A DNA stretch of 64,000 bases from Notolepis coatsorum (Eukaryota > Chordata > Actinopteri > Aulopiformes > Paralepididae), in assembly GCA_963971535.1 (NCBI GenBank), contig OZ020589.1:68735239-68799238 (forward strand), given 5' to 3'. Position numbers and translations under genes: made by a program. The notes under the pieces are model-generated. The model saw nothing but the letters and a program-made list of their open reading frames with translations, was not told the origin of the DNA and ran no database searches. Shown here in pieces: positions 33,937 through 45,335 of this stretch (positions are counted from its first letter, which is position 1; the number at the start of each line of letters is the position of its first letter).

Positions 33937-36251
33937 CACTTTGTATGGGTTAAATTCATAATTTACCATCCCTCGCCATCTCTATTTGTCTATGGAGAAG
34001 TTCCCCTTCTTTGCAGGGCTATCACTTTTTTAATTCTATTGCTAAATTGCCATTATTATGGCCCATTCAATGTCCTATATGTATTGTTCAGGGTGTAGCA
34101 ACGTTAAACTTTCACATATTCATACTGTGTTTTTATCGTTTTCTGCAGCATTATATTGATGATCAAATACAGTTTGGTAGGAATCTGTGCGAGATAAAAA
34201 AGTTCAACTGGATGTGCTTCTAGGAGTTACTACATATCATCTGATGATGACCGGATGGGCGGGGGATCGTTTATAATTCCGTGGGCAGCGTTAGATGATT
34301 CATCCAGAGTGGGTCATATGTTCATCATAGCAGTTTATATGGAACACGTTAGAATATAACGCTGAATCTTACCGTGGCTTCCTCGCGCCGCTGGCAGATG
34401 AGCGTGGAACAGAATTTTTTCTATTATGGGATGGAGAAATGCCCGATCCATTTCCAGGTTGTATAATAGTATATACGTCCAAATCATGTTGTCATCCAGT
34501 TATTTGCACCGATCGATGTTCACTGTGTCAAGACGGAGTCTCTCTAACGATAGCGAGTGCCCGGACCACATATGGATGAGCACTACCGGTTCAAAGGGTC
34601 ATTTCCGGTTGGCGATCTGCCGATCGGCCACCAGATGGCGCTCTTGAACCGCTAGAGAGTTGAGTGGAGCTTTGCAGTGTGTCTCAGGGCTCCGGAGGGG
34701 AAATATGATTTCGATCACAGATTTTTGAAATATTGACATCAAAGACTAGTTACGGCGTCTTCGGCAGAATGAGCATGGCTAGGAATGACGTCTTAACTCG
34801 TCATCGGCGATCATAGTTGTAACTGAGGGGTACAATTCCCTGACTGTATTACTAGATATGATACTTACTACCACTACCTTTGTACTTAATATTCGGCCAC
34901 CCAGTACACGGCATAAATATATTATCATGAACACTCACGTAGATGAAACGGATCCAACACAAATGTACGAATTAGAAACAGGTCTTTATTTCTACACAGC
35001 GATGGTGTGTAGAATAAGCACTTAATCACTTAATTACATTTATGAATTGAAATAGTATGCACTTTTATGGCAAAGAGTATTCGTCGGTATATCAACAGAG
35101 AATGTCCAATCTCTGAAGGCGCAGGTGGTAAATATACGACCTGGAATAGTTAAGGAATAACAGCAATGATACTTTAATGATTATACTAGATGCACTAGAG
35201 GGGTTAATCCGGTCGCTTGTAAGCCGACAGGAGTAGGAGGGGGGGGGGGGGTAGAATCCGGCTGCCTCGTCCGGCCAAGGGTATCCCAGGTGAACCCACT
35301 GTAGTGCCGTTCAATGCGCCGGCGATCCTTGGACCACAGATGAAAGCAGGTGGACTCTTTGTGGGCCGGCTCTCTCCGGTCCACGGGGGAGAGACGTGAA
35401 GCGACCTCGTCTTGCAGAGCGTCTCCTCACCTTGCGTCCTCTCCAGGGGGGGGGGTTCCAACACACGGCAGTGTCGGGGGTCTTTATCCATGGAATAATC
35501 AAAGTATCCAAAGCATAATCCGTGCCTGGGAAGGCGGGCTGTCGTCGGTAGAATAATCCGGTATACAGGTCCACTCGCTCGTCGGCTCTGGGGCTCCTCG
35601 GGTGCAGCTTCACATAGGGTCAACCACCCTGGGTAAGCAGCCAGTTCTCTGCCCGAAACGATGGGGTACTGACTACGGTAGTATTCTCACCGCACGAAGC
35701 ACTATATATTAACAGACTATTATTAGCTTAATAGACTACGTCCAACTCGACGATATAGTGCCAAATATGACTATTCAAATATTAATATACACAATGTCTC
35801 AATACCGATGGTAGGCGAACTTGGCCTTACTACCACACGTGGCGTCGCGGGGAGGCTTTACGTCTGTGACTCTATTGGAGGGTAAGAAACTGGACTGAAA
35901 AGAAAGTCCTACTTTAGTAGCGCAGTATATATACGCACTATGAACAAATAGTCCCATTAGTGGTGCGGTAGCCAAATTCCTACGCGGAACTAGGACTTGT
36001 TCGTACATGTCGAGCGGCACGTCCGAACTGGGTCTGAGGGGTATGGCAGCCTGGCACCAAGGTCTCGACCAATAGCAGAATGGAGACTATTATGGGATGT
36101 TCAGTAGGCTAGAATGGATATTCAATGCATATTGTACAAGGAATATACAAGGGATATCAGGGAATATTAGAGAATATACAAATACAATTAAATATATATA
36201 TATAAATAAATATATATATTCGGTTTAATCTGGCCCTTCACAACAATAGTG
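33937..36251 (+). mobile_element. TTAA-flanked element, family Y, third level
   Basis: TTAA at 33933-33936 and 36252-36255 bounds sequence starting CACTTTGTATGGGTTAAATT and ending, after the LTR, in ATAGTG. The interior at 33960-34817 is matched, inverted, by 59793-60270 plus 63327-63788. TTAA targeting fits piggyBac or Kolobok transposases. There is no transposase frame, so the superfamily is open. Confidence 0.7.
34818..36245 (-). mobile_element. Solo LTR (1428 bp), fourth level
   Basis: Reverse-oriented sister of 20315-21640. In plus orientation it begins TGTAACTGAGGGGTAC and ends CACAACA, with ATAGT duplicated at 34813-34817 and 36246-36250. It interrupts the TTAA element 6 bp from its right end. 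Confidence 0.85.
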
Positions 36252-36431
36252 TTAATCAAAAAATTTGGCAGGTAAGAAATATGCTTGGCGGGTAGATTCT
36301 TCCCATCTACCCGCCACTGGCCGGTGAGTCAAAAAGTTAATTTCGCTCCCTGTACACAGCCGTTCGGTACGGTACGGTACACACTGAAACTTGTTCGGTT
36401 CAGTACGGATACGTGTACCTTTACACCCCTA

Positions 36432-36640
36432 ATGGCTATAATATAAAATATAGTTTTAGGACTCGCAAGTTTGGCATTCTAAAACTATATCCATTGAATA
36501 AAGACCTGGCGCTGAAGGGGGATCAGTGCCCCCTGCTGCTGGTGGTCAATGTGTTAATCCGCATGCGCAAACCCAGCCAAAAAATAAATAAACATGATAC
36601 ATATGTCTTATATGTCCAGATATGTCCTGGCTAGAAGTGT
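36432..36640 (+). repeat. Repeat family X, right end
   Basis: Resumes after the hAT nest and runs to CTGCTGCTGGTGGTCAATGTG followed by TTAA near 36556. The similar terminus at 3869 suggests this is the true right end of the family, with TTAA as target. Confidence 0.4.
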
Positions 36641-37376
36641 TTATTAAACACCGGGAAGCTACTGTGATGAACTACACGATACTAGCTAGAGATTAGAGTC
36701 ACGTAGTGGGCCTTTTTCTGAAAACCCAAGTAGTAAGCAAGCACACTGTTCCATAGCATACGCCTTCAGTTGATCATGACAAATCCTCTCTTACCTTGAC
36801 GATTAAAAAGCCTCCATAATTTAGTAAATAGTATTCCCATGGCTGGTGTTGAGCTGTAGCCAGCCAGCTAGCGTTGATGCTATTCAATGCCATCAACATT
36901 AGCTAAATAGCTAACCAACTAAATACAATAGACAGTGGTATCCTGAGGTAACGTAAAATACAGACAACGTTTGCTAGTCGAAAGGACTGGACACAGGGAC
37001 AAGTTAAACATCAATCAATTAATTTAATACAACACAGGTAGTTTGAGCCGCGGTCTCTCTCTCTCTCGCTCCACTCCTTTGGAAACTAGCGTTACGTTAG
37101 CTCAAAAGCACAGAACCGGACGACACAACAATGATAACACCTCCGGTCGAGGGGTTTCAAAATAAAAGAGTGACGTCTAAAACAGGAAAGACATTTATTT
37201 AGTAAATTTGTGGCACGCACTTATTTCTCGAGACAATTTCGTTTTTACTGAAACCTTTTTTTAAATGAAAACTAAATGAAAACGAAAAAGATCAAAATCG
37301 TTTTCATCTGGACATGGCCTAAGTGCGTATCAAGTGGCGAGATAGCCATATAGTAAGATTAGAGTTAGATCCCAGG
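36641..37376. other. Mostly unrecognised; possible Harbinger-type end
   Basis: 37290-37325 reads AAAATCGTTTTCATCTGG then ACATGGCCTAAG, whose inverse (CTTAGGCCATGTCC) resembles the 3-bp-TSD element ends in this window. About 90 bp at 37090-37180 matches 58285-58400 in reverse. No left terminus was found. Confidence 0.35.
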
Positions 37377-37419
37377 CTAAGACAACTTTTTTATTTACTG
37401 ATCATGGATCAAATAGATG

Positions 37420-38560
37420 AATTAATACCAATAACAAATATTATATTACATTAGATTCAAATGTATCGTCATCATACAGCAAAAAGTACAGTACAAGGAA
37501 AATAAGTTCCAACCAGAGTGCAAATGTAAAAGTAAAGTGCAATAGTAATATACAATGTACAGGTGATTAAACTGTGTATAAAATATATAAATTAGTACTA
37601 CTGAGTAATAGTGCTAATCAGATCTACATGTACAGAGTTGTAGTATTAATATGTACAATGATACAGGTATAAAGACACTATGGTAGTAGATTCAAGATTC
37701 AAGAGTGTATTCATCACATACATACCAGGGCATACAGTGAAATGCGGTTGGCCATGCCCGCTACGATTGTGCAAAAATACAATAGTAATAATAGTCAATA
37801 GTAATAAAACTCTGTAGTAGTCATACTGGCCAGCAGTGTAACTAGTAAGAGTAGGTATGGGATATGTACAGATATAGATATGGTATCTACAGATATCATG
37901 TATGCAGGTATGTACAGACAGATGGATATATATCCACATATTTACATTTGTGTAAATGTATATATATATACGATAATATATTATAATTGTTATATACAGC
38001 ATTATTGTACATGCTATCATACGAGTTATATGGGTTGTATGCAGGTGTATAAGTAGGTATATATAAGAATTATGCAGGTATATTCAGACAGATATGGATA
38101 TATATGCGGTAAATACAATATAAATGTATTATATATACGGTATTTACAGCACTATTGTACATGCTATCATACAGAGTATATGGTAGACTATAGTATGAGG
38201 TAGGTAGTTGTGATTATTATGATCACTATGATTACAGTGTAGGGCAGCTGTAAATAGTGAAAGCGGTAGGTATATATAAATTGAGTAGTGAACAGAGTTC
38301 AAAATTTGTACAGAGTTCAGAGTTTATATGGTGTGTGTGAGGGGGGGGGGGGGGGGGGGGGGGGCTCGTGGCAGAGGAGTGTTTCGGCACTGGCACGATG
38401 GAGGTGGTTTGAAAGCACGCTGGGACAACCAATATAGATGATATCATTATTGAAACAATGAAACAGATTGGAGAGGGTGAGACTGTTACGTTGTTCCGTC
38501 AAAGATCGCTGTTGCAATAGACAGTTTAAAGGTTTAGTTTCAGTGAAGAGTTTAAAGGTG
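37420..38560 (-). mobile_element. LINE 3' end fragments, low complexity
   Basis: Reverse-oriented tails with ATTCAAGATTCAAG at 37689 and an earlier tail start near 37440, followed by long TATA- and GTATA-rich 3' UTR-like sequence. A 24-G run lies at 38341-38364. No coding frame. Confidence 0.45.
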
Positions 38561-40105
38561 CAGCTTTTGCTCAGAGTTGAACTGCAGAGTTGATGTGGGG
38601 AGAATGTGGTTCATATGACTCGGGTCACAGGCAGTGGCACACTTTATCTAGGGAAGGACTTCAGCACCACAGTGCACAGGATGCCTCAGCTCGCTGCCAG
38701 GGACCCAAACACATGCGCATGCATCAATCCTATTTTATTAATAGCAATACAGGAACTGCAAAAAATTTTTTTTTACAATAACATGACGTGTGGTGGTCAC
38801 GGCCATGAGTTTACTGATTACCGTTGGTGTGCGCCTGCCGCACCACTCACTGCGCCCAAACAGAGCTGATGGTGCATGCAGGACAGTAATAACACTATTC
38901 AAATACATTTCCATCATTGTACACTGGAATGTATGCTCTCCCGCTCTCTCTCACCTCATCTGTCTGTGTATAAAGTTCCAAGTTAGCCAAATGGTAATGG
39001 TGAACACCACAAATATTACTACTAATATTAAGAATACAAATTACATCATTGAAATACTGAAAATGGTCGAGGAACCCAAGACTTAAGAATTCCACTCTTG
39101 TATGGCATGCCATAAAAAGTTTATACTGACGTGACAATGAAGAATCTGAATGCAACTATTGTACATCGTTTATCTAACTTGTAATGCCATTTCAAAAGAA
39201 GTTCATAGTTATCAATGCTTTGTCACATTGGAAATAAGTATTGTCACTTATGTCATCCCTTGGATTAGTTGTGTCTTTGGAACCATAAAAAAAAAACAAT
39301 CAATCAATCAATCAATCATAGAAACCCTAGGCTGTACCACCACAAAGCATATATACCAATCTACCGACATACAATGTACCAAGACAGGAAAATAACCCCA
39401 ATTCTGACCTGGAGAACCTGTGACTCATAACTCATGAAGATGAATGAATGTGTGCGTGTGCGTGCAAGTGTGTTTTAGTTGGGGCATAATGTATGTCCTT
39501 CCCGGTACATCCTGAATGACTTGTTCTTGAACTTCAAAGTGAAATTCACCTCTGGTTAAACTGTCCTAAATGTCTTGAATAATACGGCTGAAGCTTTGAT
39601 CAGAAAAACAAGCACACGTGTCCGATTACCCAGTGGGATGCCACAAGACCTCTTGCAGATGTCTTCAACTTATTAAACACAAAGTTTCCATCCTTGCCAA
39701 CTCTTCTAGGTAAGGACACAATGAGAAAGTTGCTTGGTAAAAGTGGTTGATAGAGATGTTTCACCTTGATCTCTCAACATTTTATTAGGATTGTTTGATT
39801 AGGGCCAACATCTTGGTGAAAATCTTTTTGAATGAACTGCAATACTGTACATGTAGCCTGTTCTATGATTTGAACGTACACTACATACAGTATGGATTAT
39901 ACAATTTTGATCTTCAACTACTGCAGTCTAGTCTACACTACACACGCCTGCACACAAAAACACATGTTTCATGCTGACATTGCGTGTATTGTAAAGATCT
40001 GCATGCTGATAGCAACATGTGCTATCGTGGCTAACAGCGGGTATATCCCCGAACTGCCTGAATTATCAAGTTTAATATATGAAAGCTGTTGATACCCTTT
40101 CTAAA
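38561..40105. other. No recognised feature
   Basis: Only short unsupported frames and a (AATC)n run near 39300. Confidence 0.4.
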
Positions 40106-40109
40106 ATTT

Positions 40110-40625
40110 TAAGTTTAGCCTAATGAATGAATGAATGTGATTTCTATAGCGCTTTTCCAAACAAAGTTACAAAGGGTTTTACAGACATGTTAAAAACAGC
40201 AAACATCAGCAAAGGCAAATTTTTTTAATAGAAAATAAAACGAGAAAAAGAGACAAAAAACATTTCAAACAGGATTTGTAGGCAGATTGATAAAACAGTT
40301 TAAGAGCCGACCTACACCCATAATCGTAGGAAAAACATTTAATATACAGATGTGTTTTTAAAATTGACTTAAGAGGACACCGACTCTGCTAGCCTAAGAT
40401 CCAGGGGCAAGGCGTTCCAGAGCATGGGTGACCAGGCTAGTTTTGTAAAGAACCAGGAGGGCCTTATCCGCAAATCTGAGGCAGCGTTCCGGAACATGGG
40501 GTTCCAATAAGTCCACAATGTAGCTGAGGGCCAGTCCATGTAGGGCTTTAAAAGTAATTATGGTGGCTAATGGTGGCTCTAGAGGAAAGGTTATGGGGTC
40601 ACCAAAATCAATAGAGTTCATTGTA
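40110..40625 (-). pseudogene. LINE reverse transcriptase C-terminal fragment with 3' end
   Basis: On the minus strand 40394-40621 reads FKALHGLALSYIVDLLEPHV and RCLRFADKALLV, the conserved C-terminal part of CR1/L2-type polymerases. Its 3' end is at 40110-40170, with the inverse of AAGCGCTATAGAAATCAC and ATTC repeats. Heavily truncated. Confidence 0.65.
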
Positions 40626-41064
40626 TAGTCCAGCGGTTCTCAAACTACGGGTCGCGAGCCAAAGTAGTTTAGTAGTTGGTAGTTGCGCATTGGCAACAAT
40701 TTATTTTTTCTAAAATCAGCCTAACATTTATATCACAGTATATTTCGAATTTTGGACGGTAATGGTATCACAGTATATTTGTTTTTCTTATAATAATATT
40801 AATAAAAAGGAACAGTACAAGACTCTGGGGTGATAATTATTCTCAGGGAGTTAACTATGAGGTTTCTAATGGGCTCTTCCATTAGTATTCTGTGATCTGT
40901 ATATTATGATAAAAATTTACATTGAACTTAAGTGTTATTGATTGGTCATTGAACTGTCAGCTTGTAGGATATAATATTTACTCGCACACATCTATTTTAG
41001 TCGCACATTTTTGTGAAACACTTGCACTGTCGTATCCGGGCTTTAGGCAGAATCACTATGAATG

Positions 41065-41513
41065 AATGAATGAAAACTTTATTTAACAGATTGCAGAATG
41101 GGTACAATACAGTACGGCTCAATACATACAATTGTTAAGGGGATGCAGACCTGAGAAAGACGTTTGTCTTGTTTCCATCAGGGTCCCCCATTTTCAATTC
41201 ATATAGACATATATGACATACATGACATACAGATAGTCAGTACTGCTACATCTATACATTTATGACATACCAGATTTGCAAATACAGTACTGTTTGTGAT
41301 ACAGAAGGAGTCAAGAAAAGGGAGTATATACATTTGACGTAGAAAACTGTACATTGGAGGAGGTTGGGTGGGGGGGGTTGGGTACATTGGGATATTGACA
41401 ACCATACTGGGTAATTTACATTGGAGGTGGTTGGGGGGGGGGGGGGCCGGGGGGCACACTGTATCAACAAGTAACACTGTACATTGAGGGGGGGGGGGGT
41501 TGGGTTAGGATAT
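41065..41513 (-). mobile_element. LINE 3' UTR with G/C tandem tracts
   Basis: 3' UTR of the LINE frame at 41514-42776. On the plus strand there are three or four TGTACATTGGAGG or TGTACATTGAGG units, each followed by a G-run. The element ends in (CATT)n, preceded by AATAAAGTTTT on the sense strand. Confidence 0.85.
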
Positions 41514-42776
41514 TTACAGGGGCCAGTGTTGAATTGCAGTCTCCCGTAGGTGTCTCTTGAGAGAGGTTTTGAAAGTGGGTAGTGATCCACATTCCTTTAC
41601 AGCTTTGGGTAGGGCGTTCCACATTGATGTGGCATAATTGCGAAACGTGTTTAGTCCCTTATTTGAGCCGAATCTGGGTTTAACATGATTTGTGGAGCTC
41701 CCTCTGGTGTTGTGATCGTGGTATTCACTGACCTTTGGGAAGTATTTTGCCATGTACATGGGTACCTTGGTCGTGTAGTGTATCTTGTAGACCAGGCCCA
41801 TTGCAAGTTGCTGTACTCTGTCATCTACTCTAAGCCATCCTAGGTTGTCAAAGTGGGCAGGGGTGAGGTGGGTTCTAGGAGTAAGGTCAAGCAGTAGTCT
41901 GACCAGTTTGTTTTGAGATGTTTGTAATTTTGTTTTTAGCGCCTTTGAGGTGCTTTGGTACCATGAGGTGCAAGCATAGTCGTAGTACCCCTGAATGAGT
42001 GCTCCTGCCAGAGTCTTCAGGGTATTCTTGTTTACCAGAGAGGAGATCCGGTACAAGAATCGAGTTCGTTGGTTGACTTTTTTTATTACATTGGATGCCA
42101 TTTTGTCACAGGAGAGATTAGCCTCTAGGATGGAACCCAGGTAGGTAATTTCATCTTTCCTTGTGACAATATTGTCACCCACTGTAACTGAGAAGCCGTC
42201 GGTCTTGCTGAGTTTGTTATTTGAACCGAAGAGAATGGACTCTGTTTTGCCCATGTGTAATGATAGTTTGTTATCAGCGAGCCATATGCAGATTCTGCCT
42301 AGTTCCGAGCTGAGGGTTTTTTCAACCTGTAACTTGTTCTTGTCAGAGACCAGCAGGGCTGAGTCGTCCGCAAACAGGAACAAGTTGCAGTCACAAGCTG
42401 ACGACATGTCATTTGCATAAATTAGGAACAGTAGCGGTCCTAGTATGCTTCCTTGTGGAACACCACAGCTCACTGTGAGAGGGGGGGATAGGGTACCGTT
42501 TACCTCCACCATCTGTTCCCTCCCCTCAAGGTAGGATTGCATCCAGCTCACTGATAGACTATCAAAACCAATTGCTTTTAGCTTGTCAATCAGAATGGAG
42601 TGATTGACCGTGTCAAAGGCCTTTTGTAGGTCCAGCATGACCATGCCGCAGTATTTGCCTGCGTCCACCTCTTGTTTGATGTGGTCATTCAAATAGAGAA
42701 GGCATGTGTCAGTGGAGTGGGATGTTCTGAAGCCAGATTGGAATTGGAAAATTGGAACTAATACACACACACACAC
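41514..42776 (-). CDS. CR1/Jockey-type LINE reverse transcriptase, long open frame
   Basis: An uninterrupted frame of 420 codons, of which all but the first dozen are LINE. Motifs in order: SGFRTSHSTDTCLLYLND (about residue 14), LDLQKAFDTVNHSIL with the motif A aspartate (about 48), SCGVPQGSILGPLLF (motif B, about 109), LFLFADDSALLVSD (motif C, about 138), then the thumb and a C terminus NALPKAVKEC. It lacks the endonuclease and first polymerase motifs, so this is a 5'-truncated copy. The open frame marks it as the youngest LINE of this family here. The ATG in front is flanking sequence, not a native start. Confidence 0.9.
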   Translation of the reverse strand: MCVCVLVPIFQFQSGFRTSHSTDTCLLYLNDHIKQEVDAGKYCGMVMLDLQKAFDTVNHSILIDKLKAIGFDSLSVSWMQSYLEGREQMVEVNGTLSPPLTVSCGVPQGSILGPLLFLIYANDMSSACDCNLFLFADDSALLVSDKNKLQVEKTLSSELGRICIWLADNKLSLHMGKTESILFGSNNKLSKTDGFSVTVGDNIVTRKDEITYLGSILEANLSCDKMASNVIKKVNQRTRFLYRISSLVNKNTLKTLAGALIQGYYDYACTSWYQSTSKALKTKLQTSQNKLVRLLLDLTPRTHLTPAHFDNLGWLRVDDRVQQLAMGLVYKIHYTTKVPMYMAKYFPKVSEYHDHNTRGSSTNHVKPRFGSNKGLNTFRNYATSMWNALPKAVKECGSLPTFKTSLKRHLRETAIQHWPL

Positions 42777-42999
42777 ACAAGGGAGAATGGCTTATAGCAG
42801 ACTTAATGATTTTAGAATATTTCAGCTAATGAAGTGAAATATTTAGAATCAACTATCCAGTACATGTTTCATTTGGCTACTTAAAATCATTGATTGTACA
42901 GAGAGAGAGACAGAGGGAGGGGGAGGGAGATAAAGGGTATTATGGCTCAGCAGCCCCTCCCATTCCTCACTGTTTGAGCTGGAGCGCATCATGCTCTTT
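42777..42999. repeat. Dispersed repeat shared with 25237-25390
   Basis: AATGGCTTATAGCAGACTTA, GATTTTAGAATATTTCAG and AACTATCCAGT occur in the same order at 25247-25320, both followed by a GA-rich run and preceded by CA repeats. It marks the 5' truncation point of the LINE at 41514. Confidence 0.7.
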
Positions 43000-43748
43000 T
43001 AAAGAGAGTCACTGAGTATAATATCTTGGCCTGTGGCTTGACGAGAAATGTACATTTAAGGTCCATGTGGAAAATCTTGCCTCTAAACTGCGACAGAAAA
43101 TTGGTTTCCTGTACAGAAACAGATCTAATGTTCCTCTATTTAGTAGAAAAAGAATAGTTGAATCAGTCTTCTTATCTGGTTTGGATTATGGTGATGTAAT
43201 TTATAGGCATGCTGCGACATCAACTCTTAAACCTCTGGATTCTGCATATCACTCAGCTCTTAGGTTTATTACCGGTGACAGATATGATACTCACCATTGT
43301 GTCCTGTATGATAGGGTGGGTTGGCCTTCTCTTGCAGAAAGGCGCAACAAACACTGATATTTATTTATTTATTTTTAAAGCCCTTATTGGTAAACAACCT
43401 GTTTATATCTCTTCACTGTTAATATTGGAATATTGGAACCTATTCAACTTGATCGAATGACTTTTTCCTTTGATGCCTCTAACTCATGGAATGTCCTCCA
43501 ACTCTCTGAATTTGTAGGTTCTCCCTTCCCTTGGTATGTTTAAACATGATTTCAGACTATTGTGTGACTACCTGTAACTGTTTTAGCTGATTTTTAAAAT
43601 TATTTTAAAAGTTTTTTTTTTACTCACGTTTAATTTTCTGTGAATATTGCTTTTATTATGTTCGTTTACATTTGTACAATCGTCGTTTCTGTAAATGAGG
43701 GACACCTCAGAAGCTTACCTTTTAAATAAAGGTTGAAATGAAATGAAA
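43000..43748 (+). pseudogene. LINE reverse transcriptase C-terminal fragment, separate family
   Basis: The frame at 43067-43357 includes LRQKIGFLYRNRS, IVESVFLSGLDYGDVIYRHA and VGWPSLAERR, the thumb and connection region of a fish LINE family distinct from the CR1/Jockey copies above. Stops and frameshifts follow. The 3' end is AATAAAGGTTG with (AAATG)n at 43727-43748. Confidence 0.8.
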
Positions 43749-45335
43749 TTACCATCTCTGCAAACTATCTCCCAGTGCTCCCATATGAGTGGCTCCAAAG
43801 TTAGTTTAACTGTTTTGGGACAAGCTTAGTTGACATTAGCAGCTAACGTTAGTTTAAGTCATTGGATATAATCTTTACTAACATTTTACTACATATTTTT
43901 TCTGGTTTTCACAAATCTATTTTAGTCACAAATGTCTTAAACTACGTTCATTCGCTCAACTTTTTGTATAGGCACCATGTCCTTACATGGGTACTCCGTT
44001 ATGGAATCTGTAATGTCCTTCCACCGCTTGCATTCTTTGTCATACTGAAAGCCACTGGAATATCACTCGGCTACCGATGCCCGTGTCTGCGTGCATCCAG
44101 CAAACACTCTCGCTCAACATTGCTTGCAGATGGTTTTCTGCTCAAGGTCTGACTTTTTAAACCCAAACCACGTCCAAATGGTGGATGAAGCACGTTTCTT
44201 TCTAACAAATTCTTCTTTGTTTGCATTGCGTGTTACATTTGTAAATGTGACAAAGTATTTTCACATCCAAAGGTACAACCAGACAGTAGTCAAATCTCTA
44301 CCTTGGCATGGATTTCTACCGGTATGCCGGTTCAACCGTTCTACCACCCACCCCTACATGGGGTCAACAAAATCAATAGGGTTCATCCTCTAGGGATCAT
44401 AAATGTGCACCGCAAATTTTAAAGGGTTCAAATGAAAGCTATTTGTGTTATCGTACTAATGCACAACGTCTGTGGCAGTGGCAGTGGTCGGAGTAAATCC
44501 AGATATAATAAGCATGCAAATGGCACATAAAATGTGTGGAATGAAAAACATTGACTGTGTCATGAATGATTGATCGAGCTCTCCTTGTACAACCACACAC
44601 ACACACAGCCCTGGGGACTACTGATCCTTCAATAAAAAAAATAACCATAACCCCAAACCTGCAAAACACACTAGAAATGTGTGACTGTATACATTTTCCA
44701 TTTCCCAGTCCTGGGCTTGCGCTTGGCTAGAGGAGGAAGCCAGCTCCATTGTGACCATCAACAATCACAGGGGAAACCATGGAGCAGATCCACATTCAGT
44801 CTCTCACAGAGGGAGCTCTCACACTTGACTGCTGGCAAATGGCGGGCAGCCATTCTGTTTTGCTCAACAAGGCTTGCTATTCAAAGCTGCTGGGCCAATG
44901 CATAATATGAGTCATGAGCCTGGGTTGTATTACTGTAATAGGTCGTACATTCAATAGCATTTTTGAGGGGGATGTGTTTTTTTATGGTTAACTCCACATG
45001 ACTTTGACAATACAGATTGTTATTTGTGCAGAACTTGTTACCAGAGCGCATCCTTTGCACATTCTTCCCCTGTACCTGAAATCTGAGTTGCATGTGTGAT
45101 GTTACGAATAGGTCAAACCCAGTTCCCAGTGACTATCGAATAATATTGTAAGTTTTTCCCATCCCTATCAAGAGGTCTGAAATCATCTTTAATTTTGATC
45201 CACGTAACCCCCTCCCCACCAAAACAGCTGCAATTAATGATAGTTTCCTCCCTCTGATCAGCAGCAATTACTTTCAAAAACCTTTCCTCCAACCTTTCAT
45301 GAAAAATATTAAATGACCCTAAATTACTATTGAAA
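43749..45335. other. No recognised gene
   Basis: Unrecognised sequence with a CA run near 44595. Frames at 43862-44152 and 44681-44905 show no domain or splice context. Confidence 0.4.

Larger units (their letters stand above)
32955..36352. mobile_element. 3.4-kb hAT element, second level
   Basis: Ends CAGGGGGCGAAATTTAAG and, inverted, CAGGGAGCGAAATTAAC. TSD TACACAGC at 32947-32954 and 36353-36360. Contains tandem GCCGGAGAATCCTTGC blocks at about 33690 and 33745 and the TTAA element with its solo LTR. No transposase frame was recognised. Confidence 0.85.
32073..36431. mobile_element. 4.36-kb hAT element, outer shell of a nest
   Basis: Left end TAGGGGTGTAACGGTACAC, right end GTGTACCTTTACACCCCTA. 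Flanks ATAGCTAT (32065-32072) and ATGGCTAT (36432-36439) differ at one base. Only about 0.95 kb belongs to this element, the rest being the inner hAT (32955-36352) and its contents. It interrupts a repeat-family-X copy. Confidence 0.85.

Noticed and set aside
37860-38200. Possible replication origin from AT-rich repeats
   Set aside because: AT-rich GTATA sequence here is explained by a LINE 3' UTR. No specific origin signal exists to support the claim.
43862-44393. Two adjacent frames suggesting a membrane or secreted protein
   Set aside because: They overlap in different frames and have no consistent splice signals or known motifs.
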